Counted from the stretch's first letter, positions 7,755 to 15,815 are shown. The stretch: DNA of 21,630 nucleotides from Clostridiales bacterium (GCA_003343685.1 QAKS01000053.1:1-21630), one strand, 5' to 3'. The notes: generated from the letters alone by a model not told the origin. A program made the numbers and translations.

Positions 7755-7870
7755 CTGCGTATATACGTCACGCAGGATCTTATTTTTACTATACGGCTGC
7801 CTTTTTACGGCAGCTTTTTATAAAAGCGCAAAAAGCGGTATCACGTCTCCGCGCCGCTTATCTTTTTGCG
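7755..7870 (-). promoter_or_regulatory. Structured rpmJ-rpsM intergenic RNA (three hairpins)
   Basis: Three hairpins follow the rpmJ stop in the minus-strand transcript. The first (7827-7870) pairs CGCAAAA with TTTTGCG and AGCGG with CCGCT, with a one-sided bulge, and is followed by CTTTTAT. The second (7796-7814) has arms GCTGCC and GGCAGC. The third (7755-7775) has arms CTGCGT and ACGCAG. The first might act as a weak terminator or processing site, and the set could be a leader for the rpsM genes. On the plus strand the second hairpin is followed by a T-tract. Confidence 0.5.
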
Positions 7871-7984
7871 TCAGCCCTGTGTCTGCTTGTGTTTGGGGTT
7901 CTGGCAGATCACCATTACCTTACCGTGTCTGCGGATAATTTTGCACTTCTCGCAAATCGGTTTTACAGAAGGTCTTACTTTCAT
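7871..7984 (-). CDS. rpmJ: 50S ribosomal protein L36, zinc-type
   Basis: L36 is a tiny zinc-ribbon protein of the large subunit. The 37-residue product begins [19 protein letters not shown] and holds the four zinc ligands C11, C14, C27 and H32, so it is the zinc-binding (C+) form. ATG 7984 is preceded by GGAGG. The gene is flanked by a 176-nt gap on its upstream side (to infA) and a 217-nt gap on its downstream side (to rpsM), unlike the tight spacing around it. It is the smallest gene in the window. Confidence 0.97.
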   Translation of the reverse strand: MKVRPSVKPICEKCKIIRRHGKVMVICQNPKHKQTQG

Positions 7985-8009
7985 TTTCGTATCCTCCAAA
8001 TCAATACTC

Positions 8010-8048
8010 TGCACACCTGCAAATGCCGTCAGAAAACGCAGGGGCGCA
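8010..8048 (-). promoter_or_regulatory. Hairpin in the presumed rpmJ leader
   Basis: The transcript pairs 8038-8048 with 8010-8020: arms TGCGCCCCTGC and GCAGGTGTGCA, 10 of 11 positions paired (one G-T wobble, one mismatch), around a 17-nt loop. It begins directly after the candidate promoter and ends 25 nt before the rpmJ start, leaving the GGAGG site free. It could be a 5' stabilizer or a ribosomal-protein-binding leader. Confidence 0.5.
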
Positions 8049-8055
8049 CTTATAT

Positions 8056-8084
8056 AGTTTAAATGTATTTTAAAAATAATGCAA
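8056..8084 (-). promoter_or_regulatory. Candidate internal promoter upstream of rpmJ
   Basis: The stretch at about 8050-8100 is strongly AT-rich. On the minus strand TTGCAT (8079-8084) and TAAACT (8056-8061) are 17 bp apart; TATAAG at 8049-8054 is another possible -10. Neither pair is close to consensus, so the call rests on base composition, the long gap and the hairpin directly downstream. Confidence 0.35.
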
Positions 8085-8160
8085 TAGTTTTTTTACATGA
8101 AATCAGGATTTTTTTGTTTTTTTCCCGTTTTCCGCAAAAAAACTCTCTGTTCGCGACAAC

Positions 8161-8382
8161 TCAGGCCTTGCCTCGCCATGTTATACGGCCCCTTGTCAGG
8201 TCATAGGGGGACAGTTCCACCGTCACCTTATCTCCGGGCAGTATGCGAATATAGTGCATACGCAGTTTGCCTGAAATGTGTGCCAGCACCTTGTGTCCGT
8301 TAGGCAGCTCTACCTCAAAGGACGCATTGGGATATGCCTCTGTCACAACTCCTTCCACTTCTATCACATCGCTTTTTGACAA
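8161..8382 (-). CDS. infA: Translation initiation factor IF-1
   Basis: IF-1 occupies the A site of the 30S subunit during initiation. The 73-residue protein ([19 protein letters not shown]...) is a single S1-like OB fold with the conserved [29 protein letters not shown] core and [13 protein letters not shown] tail. The start codon is TTG at 8382, with AAAGGAG 7 nt upstream; no ATG or GTG near the family N-terminus competes. The KOW gene stops 2 nt before it. A 176-nt gap follows before rpmJ. Confidence 0.97.
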   Translation of the reverse strand: MSKSDVIEVEGVVTEAYPNASFEVELPNGHKVLAHISGKLRMHYIRILPGDKVTVELSPYDLTRGRITWRGKA

Positions 8383-8384
8383 TT

Positions 8385-8660
8385 TTACTCTCCTTTGCTT
8401 TCCGCGTTATTGAGCGCACTCCATATTTCGGCATCAAATACCTTTTGTCCTGCGCGCAGCTTATCCCCAATCTGCTCCAGGCGCCCGCCTGTCATATGCA
8501 GATGTTTCAGCTTTTTTCTCTTGGGCTTTGCCAGTTTTCGCATGGTGCCGTCGGCTATCATCGCATATCCGTCGCCTCCGTCGGCGACGATGGCAAACGA
8601 CCGCCCTTTATCCCTGCCGGCACGGGATATGCAAATCCGGCCTATATCGTTCTCATCCAT
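8385..8660 (-). CDS. KOW-domain RNA-binding protein (L14e/L6e/L27e-like)
   Basis: The protein has 91 residues. The N-terminal part (about 5-48) looks like a KOW/SH3-like fold ([20 protein letters not shown], then DGYAMIADG), followed by the basic stretch [15 protein letters not shown], which suggests RNA binding. The C-terminal third is less basic. In Clostridia a gene of this kind commonly lies between map and infA and is annotated as KOW-domain or L14-like; its role is not established to my knowledge, and ribosome association is inference from the domain and neighbours. It starts 4 nt after the map stop, with GAGGAG inside the end of map, and ends 2 nt before infA. Confidence 0.9.
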   Translation of the reverse strand: MDENDIGRICISRAGRDKGRSFAIVADGGDGYAMIADGTMRKLAKPKRKKLKHLHMTGGRLEQIGDKLRAGQKVFDAEIWSALNNAESKGE

Positions 8661-8664
8661 TCAG

Positions 8665-9423
8665 TTACAGCTCCTCATATACAGTCAGTATCTCGGCGCC
8701 ATTCTCGCCTACAGCCACAGTATTCTCATAATGGGCCGAATATTCTCCGTCAGCCGTCCTGACCGTCCATCCGTCAGGATCGTTCATGTCCACCTTCTCC
8801 GTCCCCAAATTAATCATCGGTTCGATTGCCAACGTCATACCCGCTCTCAACACGGGGCCTTTATGCTTATACACAAAGTTTGGCACGTCCGGCGCCTCAT
8901 GAAGCGCTTGCCCGATGCCGTGTCCTACCAGCTCGCGCACGACTCCGTAGCCAAAACTTTCCGCATAATCCTGTACGGCCTTGCTGATATCGCAGATTCT
9001 GTTGCCCGCCTTCGCCTGTTCCATACCCAGATAAAAGCACTTTTTAGTGACCTCTATGAGCTTTTTATGCTCCGGGGCAATCTCTCCTATGGCAAAAGTA
9101 CGCGCCATATCCGAATGATATCCATGCAGCACAGCGCCCATGTCGACCGAGAGAATATCCCCCTCCTTCAGCGGTGTGTCGTTTGGTATGCCATGCACAA
9201 CGATGTCGTTAGTCGACGCGCACATGGTTCCCGGAAACCCGCCATACCCTTTAAAGTTTGGCACAGCACCCATGGAGGTAATCACGTCGTAGGCAGCCGC
9301 GTCCAGCTCTTTCGTCGTAATGCCGGGCCTGATCATTGACGCCACCTTTCGCATGGCCGCCACTGCCACATCTCCGGCTTTTTTCATCTTTGCAATCTCA
9401 CCTGACGCCTTTATTGTTATCAT
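8665..9423 (-). CDS. map: Type I methionine aminopeptidase
   Basis: The enzyme removes the initiator methionine from new proteins at the ribosome, after deformylation. The 252-residue chain carries the five metal ligands of the family: D94 (SVDMG), D105 (HSDMARTF), H168 (GHGIGQALHE), E201 (AIEPM) and E233 (HYENTV). The conserved HGIP histidine is H77. Its length is typical of the short bacterial type Ia form without an N-terminal extension. It starts 1 nt after the adk stop with only a weak upstream site, so translation is probably coupled to adk. Confidence 0.98.
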   Translation of the reverse strand: MITIKASGEIAKMKKAGDVAVAAMRKVASMIRPGITTKELDAAAYDVITSMGAVPNFKGYGGFPGTMCASTNDIVVHGIPNDTPLKEGDILSVDMGAVLHGYHSDMARTFAIGEIAPEHKKLIEVTKKCFYLGMEQAKAGNRICDISKAVQDYAESFGYGVVRELVGHGIGQALHEAPDVPNFVYKHKGPVLRAGMTLAIEPMINLGTEKVDMNDPDGWTVRTADGEYSAHYENTVAVGENGAEILTVYEEL

Positions 9424-9424
9424 G

Positions 9425-10042
9425 CTATTTTTCCAGCACCTGTCCTATCTTTCCGGCTAAAACGTCAATGTCCTCGTTGGCGTCAAATGTGGTCAACACG
9501 CCTTTGTCTTTATAATAGTCGATCAGCGGCGCAGTCTGCTCCTCATAAACACGGAAGCGCTTCTTTACCGTCTCTTCATTGTCGTCATCTCTGATGTAAA
9601 GTTCTCCGTCGCAGTCCGGACAGGTTTCTCTGCCCTCCAGCCACTTGGTGTTGTGTACAGCGCCGCAGCTTCTGCACATACGCCTGGAACAGATACGTCC
9701 CACAACCACGTCCTCGGTTGTTTTCAACTCGATTACCGCGTCAATCTCGGCTATTTCGGAAAGCGCACGGGCCTGCTCCACCGTCCTCGGAAATCCGTCG
9801 AATAAAATTCCGCCGTTGGTGGACTTCAGCTTGTTCGCCACCATACCAATAATGATATCATCGCTCACCAGCTTTCCTTCGTCCATAAACTGCTTTGCCA
9901 ACTTGCCCAACTCTGTTCCCTCTGCAATTTCAGAACGAAGCATATCTCCCGTTGAAAGATGCAGCAGTGAGTATTGATCTTTAATTTTTGCGGCGATTGT
10001 TCCCTTCCCTGCTCCGGGAGGCCCTAAAAAAATAACATTCAT
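9425..10042 (-). CDS. adk: Adenylate kinase, four-cysteine lid
   Basis: It interconverts ATP plus AMP with two ADP. The 205-residue protein has the P-loop GPPGAGKGT (7-15), the AMP-site blocks LSTGDMLR and FDGFPRT, and a LID with four cysteines C123, C126, C141 and C144 (CRSC, CPDC), the zinc-binding form of Gram-positive bacteria. Two adjacent ATGs are possible; 10042 is chosen because it lies 7 nt from AGGAG and gives MNVIFLGPPG. The ATG at 10045 would add one residue, and the frame further up to 10081 has no family match. It follows secY after 135 nt containing a strong hairpin. Confidence 0.97.
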   Translation of the reverse strand: MNVIFLGPPGAGKGTIAAKIKDQYSLLHLSTGDMLRSEIAEGTELGKLAKQFMDEGKLVSDDIIIGMVANKLKSTNGGILFDGFPRTVEQARALSEIAEIDAVIELKTTEDVVVGRICSRRMCRSCGAVHNTKWLEGRETCPDCDGELYIRDDDNEETVKKRFRVYEEQTAPLIDYYKDKGVLTTFDANEDIDVLAGKIGQVLEK

Positions 10043-10063
10043 CATTTGTCTCCTCATAATGCG

Positions 10064-10099
10064 GCTTATGGCGCGACCCAAAACGGGCGCGCCGTAAGC
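10064..10099 (-). promoter_or_regulatory. Long hairpin between secY and adk
   Basis: The transcript pairs GCTTA with TAAGC, then GGCGCG with CGCGCC, then CCC with GGG, in one stem of 14 pairs broken by a C-A mismatch and one bulged base, with a 5-nt loop. No T-tract follows, so it is not a standard terminator. It ends about 10 nt before the adk ribosome-binding site. A second hairpin (AACGGG with CCCGTT, 10135-10154) lies closer to the secY stop. Confidence 0.55.
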
Positions 10100-10177
10100 T
10101 GCGTCTCAAAGCCGCGGCAAATACCGCCAAGCTCAACGGGTGCTGTCCCCCGTTTTCTATCTTGTTGCGTCTTCTCT

Positions 10178-11443
10178 TTACAGGAAGCCCTTGTAGTGTC
10201 TCATCATCATCTGAGACTCAATCGCCTTCGTCGTCTCCAGCGATACACTCACCATGATCAGCAGACTCGTCGCCCCGAAAGCGGATGACATGCCCGTCGC
10301 CGATGAGAACACCGTAGGCACTGCTGCTACAATTGCCAAGAAGATCGCGCCGAACAGTGTAATCTTAGACAAAATCTTGGCAAGATAATCGGAGGTGGGC
10401 TTTCCGGGGCGAATGCCCGGGATAAATCCGCCGTACTGCTGCATATTCTTGGATACGTCGATCGGGTTGAATGCGATCTGACTGTAAAAGTACGTGAAGA
10501 ACAGAATGAGCAGTGCATAGACAACGGCATAAATTGCCGAGCCTGTACCCATATAGGTACTCCACCAAATGTAGAAATCACTTTCCGGCCAGAACTGAGC
10601 AATCATCGTCGGGAACTGCACAAACGTTATCGCGAAGATCAGCGGCATGACGCCCGACTGATTGACCTTCATCGGAATATATGTGCTCTGTCCGCCGTAC
10701 TGCTTTCTGCCTACAACGCGTTTTGCGTACTGCACCGGTACTCTGCGCTCGCCCATGTCGACAAATGTAATTGCTACAACAATGATCAGAGCACCCACGA
10801 TGACGGCGATTACCGTCCACATGGTGATACCGCCGGTGTTTGCAGCGGCATTGTTGATCAGCGTGATCAGCTCGCTCGGCAGTTTGCACACGATGCTGAC
10901 AAAGATAATCAGAGAGATACCGTTGCCGACTCCCTTTTCGTTAATGCGCTCGCCCAGCCACATGATCAGCGCCGTACCTGCCGTCAGGCACAGAATAATC
11001 GTCATGTAGTTGAAGAAGCTCGTGTCTCCGCCGACGGCATCCGAACCCAGTCCAAGCATGATGCCGACTGCCTGAATCAAGCCCAGGCCAACGGCAGCGT
11101 ATCTCGTAATGGAAGCAATCTTCTTTCTTCCGTCTTCGCCCTCCTTGCTCATGCGCTCCAGCGCCGGTATGGCGATGGTGAGCAGCTGCATGATAATGGA
11201 TGCGTTGATATAAGGCGTAATGCCAAGGGCGAATATCGTCATGTTCTCCAGCGCGCCGCCCGAAAACATGTCGAGAAAGCCAAGAGCTGTATATTCGCTG
11301 ACCTTACTGCCTATATAGGCCACGTCAACACCCGGAACGGGTACGTAGCAGCCAAGGCGGTAAATGAACAGTATGAGGAGCGTATAGAGTATTTTCTTAC
11401 GCAGGTCTACTACTTTCCACGCATTGGCAAATATCTTAAACAT
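10178..11443 (-). CDS. secY: Protein translocase subunit SecY
   Basis: SecY forms the membrane channel for Sec-dependent export and membrane insertion. The 421-residue chain shows the expected ten hydrophobic segments. It also has an N-terminal LRKKILYTLLILFIYRLG start, the plug-region sequence DMFSGGALENMTIFALGITPYI, the GERINEKGVGNGISLIIF block and the cytoplasmic loop ERRVPVQYAKR. The C-terminal motif RPGKPTSDYL is also typical. It overlaps the rplO stop by one base (TGATG), the usual spc-operon link that ties channel supply to ribosome supply. Confidence 0.98.
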   Translation of the reverse strand: MFKIFANAWKVVDLRKKILYTLLILFIYRLGCYVPVPGVDVAYIGSKVSEYTALGFLDMFSGGALENMTIFALGITPYINASIIMQLLTIAIPALERMSKEGEDGRKKIASITRYAAVGLGLIQAVGIMLGLGSDAVGGDTSFFNYMTIILCLTAGTALIMWLGERINEKGVGNGISLIIFVSIVCKLPSELITLINNAAANTGGITMWTVIAVIVGALIIVVAITFVDMGERRVPVQYAKRVVGRKQYGGQSTYIPMKVNQSGVMPLIFAITFVQFPTMIAQFWPESDFYIWWSTYMGTGSAIYAVVYALLILFFTYFYSQIAFNPIDVSKNMQQYGGFIPGIRPGKPTSDYLAKILSKITLFGAIFLAIVAAVPTVFSSATGMSSAFGATSLLIMVSVSLETTKAIESQMMMRHYKGFL

Positions 11444-11886
11444 CAGTCAATCACCTCTGCAGTGCCTCCGGCGTTTTTGATCTTTTCCTCTGCGGACTTG
11501 GTGAACTTCACTGCCTTTACGCTGAGCTTCTTTGTCAGCTCACCGTCGCCCAGAACCTTCAGTCCGTCGAGAGCCTTCTTGATCACGCCCTGCTCCTTCA
11601 GAAATTCCACAGTAATCTCTGTGCCGTCCTCAAAGGCCTCCAGAGCCGACACGTTTACCGTTGCATATTCCTTTGCAAAGATATTTGTAAAGCCGCGCTT
11701 CGGCAGACGCCTTGCAAGAGGCATCTGGCCGCCCTCAAAACCGGGACGCACGCCGCCGCCCGAACGGGACTTCTGTCCCTTCTGGCCTCTCGCAGATGTT
11801 TTGCCCGTGCCGGAGCCCGTGCCTCTGCCGATTCTCTTGGGGGCTTTTGTTGCGCCCGCAGCCGGGGCCAATTCATGTAATTTCAT
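11443..11886 (-). CDS. rplO: 50S ribosomal protein L15
   Basis: L15 is a late-assembling large-subunit protein with a long basic N-terminal extension threaded into 23S rRNA. The 147-residue protein has the typical [11 protein letters not shown] opening and the glycine/arginine-rich stretch [20 protein letters not shown], then [23 protein letters not shown] 11886 is preceded by AGGAGG. Its stop shares one base with the secY start. Confidence 0.98.
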   Translation of the reverse strand: MKLHELAPAAGATKAPKRIGRGTGSGTGKTSARGQKGQKSRSGGGVRPGFEGGQMPLARRLPKRGFTNIFAKEYATVNVSALEAFEDGTEITVEFLKEQGVIKKALDGLKVLGDGELTKKLSVKAVKFTKSAEEKIKNAGGTAEVID

Positions 11887-11900
11887 ATTGCCCTCCTAAA

Positions 11901-12089
11901 TTATACTTCTTCGCAGGTGACCAGATGCTTAATTTTAAACACCATACCCCTGACACAGGGGTTGTCAACCGTAACTACTTTTGAACCAATCTTGCCGAGA
12001 CCCAGCGCCTTAATAGTAGCCTTCTGGTCCTTCGGGCTTCCGATCCCGCTCTTTACGAGTGTGATCTGGAGTTTTTTCTCGTTAGCCAT
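11901..12089 (-). CDS. rpmD: 50S ribosomal protein L30
   Basis: This is the bacterial short form of L30, a surface protein of the large subunit. The 62-residue chain holds the family core [23 protein letters not shown], slightly modified, and the V-DNP-VRGM block. The extra C-terminal residues (KHLVTCEEV) are common in clostridial forms. It lies 13 nt after rpsE and 14 nt before rplO, as in most bacteria. Confidence 0.97.
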   Translation of the reverse strand: MANEKKLQITLVKSGIGSPKDQKATIKALGLGKIGSKVVTVDNPCVRGMVFKIKHLVTCEEV

Positions 12090-12102
12090 TACAGATACCC
12101 CC

Positions 12103-12606
12103 TTACTTTAAGCGTTCTATCGGAATGCCGCGCAGACGTGCAACCTGCTCAGCCGTCTTAAGCTGAGAAAGACCTTCAATAGTCGCCTTGACGCAGTTGA
12201 TCGGGTTGTTGGAACCCTGAGACTTCGTTCTGATGTCCTTTACGCCGGCCAACTCAAGAACCGCTCTCGCATGGCCCCCGGCCAGAACGCCGGTACCTTC
12301 TCTCGCAGGCATCATGAGCACCTTGCCTCTGCCGAACTCACCGATAACCTGATGAGGTATCGTCGTTCCCTTGAGGGGTACGGTAATCATGTGGCGCTTC
12401 GCGCTCTCAACCGCTTTTCTGATTGCTTCGGGAATCTCGGCAGCTTTGCCCATGCCGCAGCCCACATGACCGTTCATGTCGCCTACAACTACAAGAGCCG
12501 AGAATCTCATATTTCTGCCACCCTTTACCGTCTTAGCTACGCGGTTTACGGCTACGAGTTTTTCCTGATATTCTACAGCGTTAGAATTTGTTCTTTCCAT
12601 TGTCAT
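12103..12606 (-). CDS. rpsE: 30S ribosomal protein S5
   Basis: S5 lies at the mRNA entry side of the 30S subunit and affects decoding accuracy and helicase activity. The 167-residue protein has the N-terminal double-stranded-RNA-binding fold ([24 protein letters not shown]) and the C-terminal domain with [11 protein letters not shown] and [15 protein letters not shown]. Two starts are possible: ATG 12606 lies 4 nt after GGAGG, and ATG 12600 lies 10 nt after. The outer one is used here and adds only two residues. Confidence 0.97.
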   Translation of the reverse strand: MTMERTNSNAVEYQEKLVAVNRVAKTVKGGRNMRFSALVVVGDMNGHVGCGMGKAAEIPEAIRKAVESAKRHMITVPLKGTTIPHQVIGEFGRGKVLMMPAREGTGVLAGGHARAVLELAGVKDIRTKSQGSNNPINCVKATIEGLSQLKTAEQVARLRGIPIERLK

Positions 12607-12614
12607 AGCCCCTC

Positions 12615-12983
12615 CTACAGCTTAAGACCGGCTTCTCTGGCGCCGTCCGCAACGTTCTGTACTCTTCCCGTGTAGACATAGCCTCCGCGGTCGAATACGA
12701 CTTCCTTAATTCCCTTGTCCATAGCCTTCTTGGCCGCGGCTTCGCCTACGAGCTTGGCTGCTTCGCACTTTGTCTTATCGGCTATCGCGGATGCAATATC
12801 CTTGTCAAGTGTTGAAGCGGCAGCTATGGTATTGCCCGCAACGTCGTCAATTACCTGAACATAGACGTTGTTCAGACTGCGGTAAACGCACATTCTGGGT
12901 CTTTCGGGTGTTCCCTTCACCTTGTTTCTGATGCGCTGGTGGCGGGCAACTCTGATTCTGTTTCTATCTGCTTTTTTTATCAT
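12615..12983 (-). CDS. rplR: 50S ribosomal protein L18
   Basis: L18 brings 5S rRNA, with L5, into the central protuberance. The 122-residue protein has the basic N-terminus [19 protein letters not shown], the [19 protein letters not shown] strand region and the C-terminal [24 protein letters not shown] block, all standard. It lies 15 nt after rplF and 8 nt before rpsE. Confidence 0.98.
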   Translation of the reverse strand: MIKKADRNRIRVARHQRIRNKVKGTPERPRMCVYRSLNNVYVQVIDDVAGNTIAAASTLDKDIASAIADKTKCEAAKLVGEAAAKKAMDKGIKEVVFDRGGYVYTGRVQNVADGAREAGLKL

Positions 12984-12998
12984 TTTTACCTACCTCCA

Positions 12999-13538
12999 TT
13001 ACATTCCTGTCTTGCCTTCCTTACGGCGCACATACTCGTTCTTATAACGTATGCCCTTGCCCTTGTAAGGCTCCGGCGGACGAACTTCCCGTACGTTTGC
13101 CGCTACTTGGCCGACCTTCTGCTTGTCGATACCTTTGATAAGGATTGCATTGGGGTTCGGCACCTCGAAGGTAATTCCTTCCGGCTGTTCAAACTCCACC
13201 GGATGCGAGAAGCCCATGTTCAAAACCAGCTTCTTGCCCTGGAGCTGTACTCTGTAGCCGACGCCTACGATCTCCAGCTCTTTCACAAACTCATTGTTTA
13301 CACCGTAGACCATGTTGGCGATCAGCGCTCTTGTGAGGCCGTGTGTCGCTCTATGCTGTTTGCTGTCCGATGGACGGGCCACCGTAATGGTGTTGCCGTC
13401 TATCTTGATATCCATGTCGCCGTTGAACTTCTGGGTCAGCTCACCCTTAGGCCCTTTAACCTTAAGCACGTTACCGGCTTCCAAAGTTGCCGATACGCCT
13501 GCAGGTAACTCGACAGGGAGTTTTCCAATTCTTGACAT
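12999..13538 (-). CDS. rplF: 50S ribosomal protein L6
   Basis: L6 has two copies of the same fold and sits near the sarcin-ricin loop at the factor-binding site. The 179-residue protein opens [15 protein letters not shown] and holds the [11 protein letters not shown] loop in the first domain and the [20 protein letters not shown] and [11 protein letters not shown] blocks in the second. ATG 13538 follows GAGAGGA. It lies 29 nt after rpsH. Confidence 0.98.
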   Translation of the reverse strand: MSRIGKLPVELPAGVSATLEAGNVLKVKGPKGELTQKFNGDMDIKIDGNTITVARPSDSKQHRATHGLTRALIANMVYGVNNEFVKELEIVGVGYRVQLQGKKLVLNMGFSHPVEFEQPEGITFEVPNPNAILIKGIDKQKVGQVAANVREVRPPEPYKGKGIRYKNEYVRRKEGKTGM

Positions 13539-13567
13539 CGCTTAAATCCTCTCTTAAAATTCTTATC

Positions 13568-13966
13568 TTACCAGATATAGGCCAGCACTTCGCCGCCTAC
13601 GCCGGCTTCCCTCGCCTCGGCATCCGTCAGAATACCTTTGGACGTGGAAATCACGGCAATACCCAAGCCGCCGAGCACTCTCGGAACCTGATCTTTGCCC
13701 GCATAAACGCGGAGACCCGGCTTGCTTATCTTTTTGAGACCGGAGATGACCTTTTCTCCCGTCGCGCTGTATTTCAGCCTTATTTTAATCGTACCCTGCA
13801 CACCGTCCTCGATGTGCTCAACGCCCTTGATAAAGCCTTCCTTCAGCATAATGTCCGCAATCGCCTTTTTCATCTTTGACGCGGGCACCTCGACCGTTTC
13901 CTTCTTCACTACGAGGGCGTTTCTTATTCTTGTCAGCATATCCGCTACTGGATCTGTTACCGGCAT
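13568..13966 (-). CDS. rpsH: 30S ribosomal protein S8
   Basis: S8 binds the central domain of 16S rRNA. In E. coli it also represses the spc operon by binding near the rplE start; no such site is assigned here. The 132-residue protein has [14 protein letters not shown] at the start, and its C-terminus ([20 protein letters not shown], ending GGEVLAYIW) is nearly invariant in the family. ATG 13966 follows AAGGAGG. It lies 65 nt after rpsZ, a slightly long gap that includes GC-rich potential pairing. Confidence 0.98.
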   Translation of the reverse strand: MPVTDPVADMLTRIRNALVVKKETVEVPASKMKKAIADIMLKEGFIKGVEHIEDGVQGTIKIRLKYSATGEKVISGLKKISKPGLRVYAGKDQVPRVLGGLGIAVISTSKGILTDAEAREAGVGGEVLAYIW

Positions 13967-14031
13967 TATAGTTCCTCCTTAATTATAATCCGCGCGGTTC
14001 GGCGCTGGGCCGCCTGCGCAAACGCATGTGT

Positions 14032-14217
14032 TTACCAGCTTGCTTTCTTTACGCCGGGGATTTCCCCTTTGTAAGCCAGCTCTCTGAAGCAAACACGGCA
14101 GATACCATACTTTCTCAGTACGGAGTGAGGCCGTCCGCATATGCGGCATCTCGTATAGTTCCTTGTAGAGAACTTGGAGCCTCTCTGCTGCTTGAGTTTC
14201 ATCGCTTTTTTAGCCAA
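14032..14217 (-). CDS. rpsZ: 30S ribosomal protein S14 type Z
   Basis: This is the short zinc form of S14 in the 30S head, encoded in the spc operon of Gram-positive bacteria. The 61-residue product has four zinc ligands C24, C27, C40 and C43 (CRICGRPH...CRVCFRELA) and ends [11 protein letters not shown], as expected. The start codon is TTG at 14217, with AAGGAGG 8 nt upstream. The first in-frame ATG (residue 6) would remove the conserved MAKKA start, so TTG is preferred. Confidence 0.97.
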   Translation of the reverse strand: MAKKAMKLKQQRGSKFSTRNYTRCRICGRPHSVLRKYGICRVCFRELAYKGEIPGVKKASW

Positions 14218-14230
14218 CCTTAGTTCCTCC

Positions 14231-14770
14231 TTACTTTGTGAAAGGCATATCCATCAAGGCAAGCAGCTCACGCGCTTCCTCGTCTGTGTTAGCCGTCGTA
14301 ACGATTATGATGTCCATACCGCGAACCTTTTCCACCTTGTCGTAGTCGATCTCGGGGAACACCATCTGCTCTTTAAAGCCCATAGCAAAATTGCCTCTGC
14401 CGTCAAACGACTTGGGATCCAGACCCCTGAAGTCGCGGACACGCGGGATTGCGATGCTGATAAGCTTATCTGTAAACTCATACATCCTGTCGCCGCGCAG
14501 CGTCACCTTTGCACCGATCTTCATGCCCTCGCGGAGCTTAAAGTTTGCGACGGACTTTCTCGCCACCGTCACCATGGGCTTCTGTCCGGATATTGTAGCC
14601 AGCTCATCAAGAGCGGAATCCAACGCCTTGGGATTGTCCTTGATATCTCCCATACCCATATTGATTACGACCTTCTCAAGCTTCGGTACCTGCATGATGT
14701 TCTTATAGCCAAATTTTTTCATCATGGCCGGAACAATCTCTTTTGTATATCTGTCTTTCAATCTAGCCAT
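14231..14770 (-). CDS. rplE: 50S ribosomal protein L5
   Basis: L5 binds 5S rRNA and contacts P-site tRNA and S13 across the subunit bridge. The 179-residue chain holds [48 protein letters not shown] and the C-terminal [21 protein letters not shown] block. ATG 14770 follows GGAGGTAACC. It lies between rplX and rpsZ with gaps of 16 and 13 nt. Confidence 0.98.
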   Translation of the reverse strand: MARLKDRYTKEIVPAMMKKFGYKNIMQVPKLEKVVINMGMGDIKDNPKALDSALDELATISGQKPMVTVARKSVANFKLREGMKIGAKVTLRGDRMYEFTDKLISIAIPRVRDFRGLDPKSFDGRGNFAMGFKEQMVFPEIDYDKVEKVRGMDIIIVTTANTDEEARELLALMDMPFTK

Positions 14771-14786
14771 CTAAGGTTACCTCCGC

Positions 14787-15110
14787 TTATTTGTCCAGAG
14801 TGTCGCCGCACTTCTTGCACACGCGCACTCTGCTGCCATCCGCAAGCTCCTTGGAGCCTGTTCTCGTAGGCTTTTTGCACTTGGGGCAAACGACCATCAC
14901 GTTGGAAGCGCTGATAAAGCCCTCCTGATGAATGATGCCGCCGACGTCTGTCTGCTTGCGGGGCTTCTTATGAAGCGTAAGCATGTTGACGCCTTCTACG
15001 AGCACCTTGCCCTCTGTCGGCTGGCACTTTAAAACCTTGCCCTCTTTCCCCTTGTCTTTACCGGAGATCACTACTACGGTATCGTCTTTTTTAATATGTA
15101 AACCTGCCAT
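14787..15110 (-). CDS. rplX: 50S ribosomal protein L24, zinc-ribbon tail
   Basis: L24 is an assembly-initiator protein near the tunnel exit, with a KOW motif at about 8-35 (KKDDTVVVISGKDKGKEGKV). The 107-residue product has four C-terminal cysteines at C75, C78, C98 and C101 (CPKC, CKKC), a zinc-ribbon pattern seen in Firmicutes L24. ATG 15110 is chosen because AAGGAGG precedes it and MAGLHIKKDD matches the family; the frame continues upstream to 15140 without support. Confidence 0.97.
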   Translation of the reverse strand: MAGLHIKKDDTVVVISGKDKGKEGKVLKCQPTEGKVLVEGVNMLTLHKKPRKQTDVGGIIHQEGFISASNVMVVCPKCKKPTRTGSKELADGSRVRVCKKCGDTLDK

Positions 15111-15120
15111 AGCACCCTCC

Positions 15121-15489
15121 TTAAAGCACTTCCGGAGCAAGGGATATGATCTTCATATAGTCCTTGTCTCTCAGTTCTCTTGCCACAGGCCCGAAGATAC
15201 GCGTTCCTCTGGGCTGTTTGTTTGCGTCGATAATGACAGCAGCGTTCTCATCAAAGGAGATATAGGAGCCGTCCGGTCTCCTGATTCCTTTGACACTTCT
15301 CACGATAACTGCCTTTACGACATCCTTTTTCTTTACAACGCCGCCGGGCTGCGCAGTTTTCACCGAAGCGATGATCACATCACCGATGTTGGCTGTTCTC
15401 TTCATCGAGCCGCCGAGCACCTTGATGCACTGGATCACTTTTGCTCCGGAGTTGTCAGCTACCTTCAGGCGTGTTTCCGGCTGAATCAT
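15121..15489 (-). CDS. rplN: 50S ribosomal protein L14
   Basis: L14 lies on the interface side of the large subunit and forms a bridge to 16S rRNA. The 122-residue chain has [20 protein letters not shown] at the start, [34 protein letters not shown] and [10 protein letters not shown], a full match. ATG 15489 follows GGAGG. It is separated from rpsQ by 48 nt and from rplX by 10 nt. Confidence 0.98.
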   Translation of the reverse strand: MIQPETRLKVADNSGAKVIQCIKVLGGSMKRTANIGDVIIASVKTAQPGGVVKKKDVVKAVIVRSVKGIRRPDGSYISFDENAAVIIDANKQPRGTRIFGPVARELRDKDYMKIISLAPEVL

Positions 15490-15537
15490 GTTGTGCCTCC
15501 TTCACTCTGTTCGGAATGGATTTTGCCATTCTCGGGC

Positions 15538-15795
15538 TTATTTAGCCTTCTCTATGATCTCTACTACGCGCCAGTTCTTGTCTTTCGACAGACGCCGCGT
15601 CTCCATTATCGCTACCGTATCGCCTACGCCGCACTGGTTCTCTTCGTCGTGAGCCTTGAAGCGCTCTGTCCTGTTCACCGTCTTACTGTACAGGGGATGC
15701 TTCTTCTTTGTCTTTATGGCTACAACGACCGTCTTATCCATCTTATCGCTTACGACGACGCCGGTTCTCATTTTACGAAGATTTCTCTGTTCCAT
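15538..15795 (-). CDS. rpsQ: 30S ribosomal protein S17
   Basis: S17 is an OB-fold protein that binds the 5' domain of 16S rRNA early in assembly. The 85-residue product has [20 protein letters not shown] and [20 protein letters not shown], then [20 protein letters not shown], as expected. ATG 15795 is preceded by GGAG at moderate distance. It lies 20 nt after rpmC. Confidence 0.98.
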   Translation of the reverse strand: MEQRNLRKMRTGVVVSDKMDKTVVVAIKTKKKHPLYSKTVNRTERFKAHDEENQCGVGDTVAIMETRRLSKDKNWRVVEIIEKAK

Positions 15796-15815
15796 AAATC
15801 TCTACTCCTTAATCG

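Noticed and set aside
7796..7820. Plus-strand terminator in the rpmJ-rpsM gap
   Set aside because: The hairpin and T-run would work on the plus strand, but no plus-strand gene precedes it; it is treated as part of the minus-strand structured spacer.
8130..8160. Terminator directly after infA
   Set aside because: A run of seven T residues follows the infA stop on the minus strand, but the only preceding stem is three pairs, and a six-pair alternative needs a wobble and a loop that takes in the T-run.
10043..10081. Longer N-terminus for adenylate kinase
   Set aside because: The added residues precede the standard MNVIFLGPPG start and overlap the hairpin; the ribosome-binding site supports 10042 or 10045.
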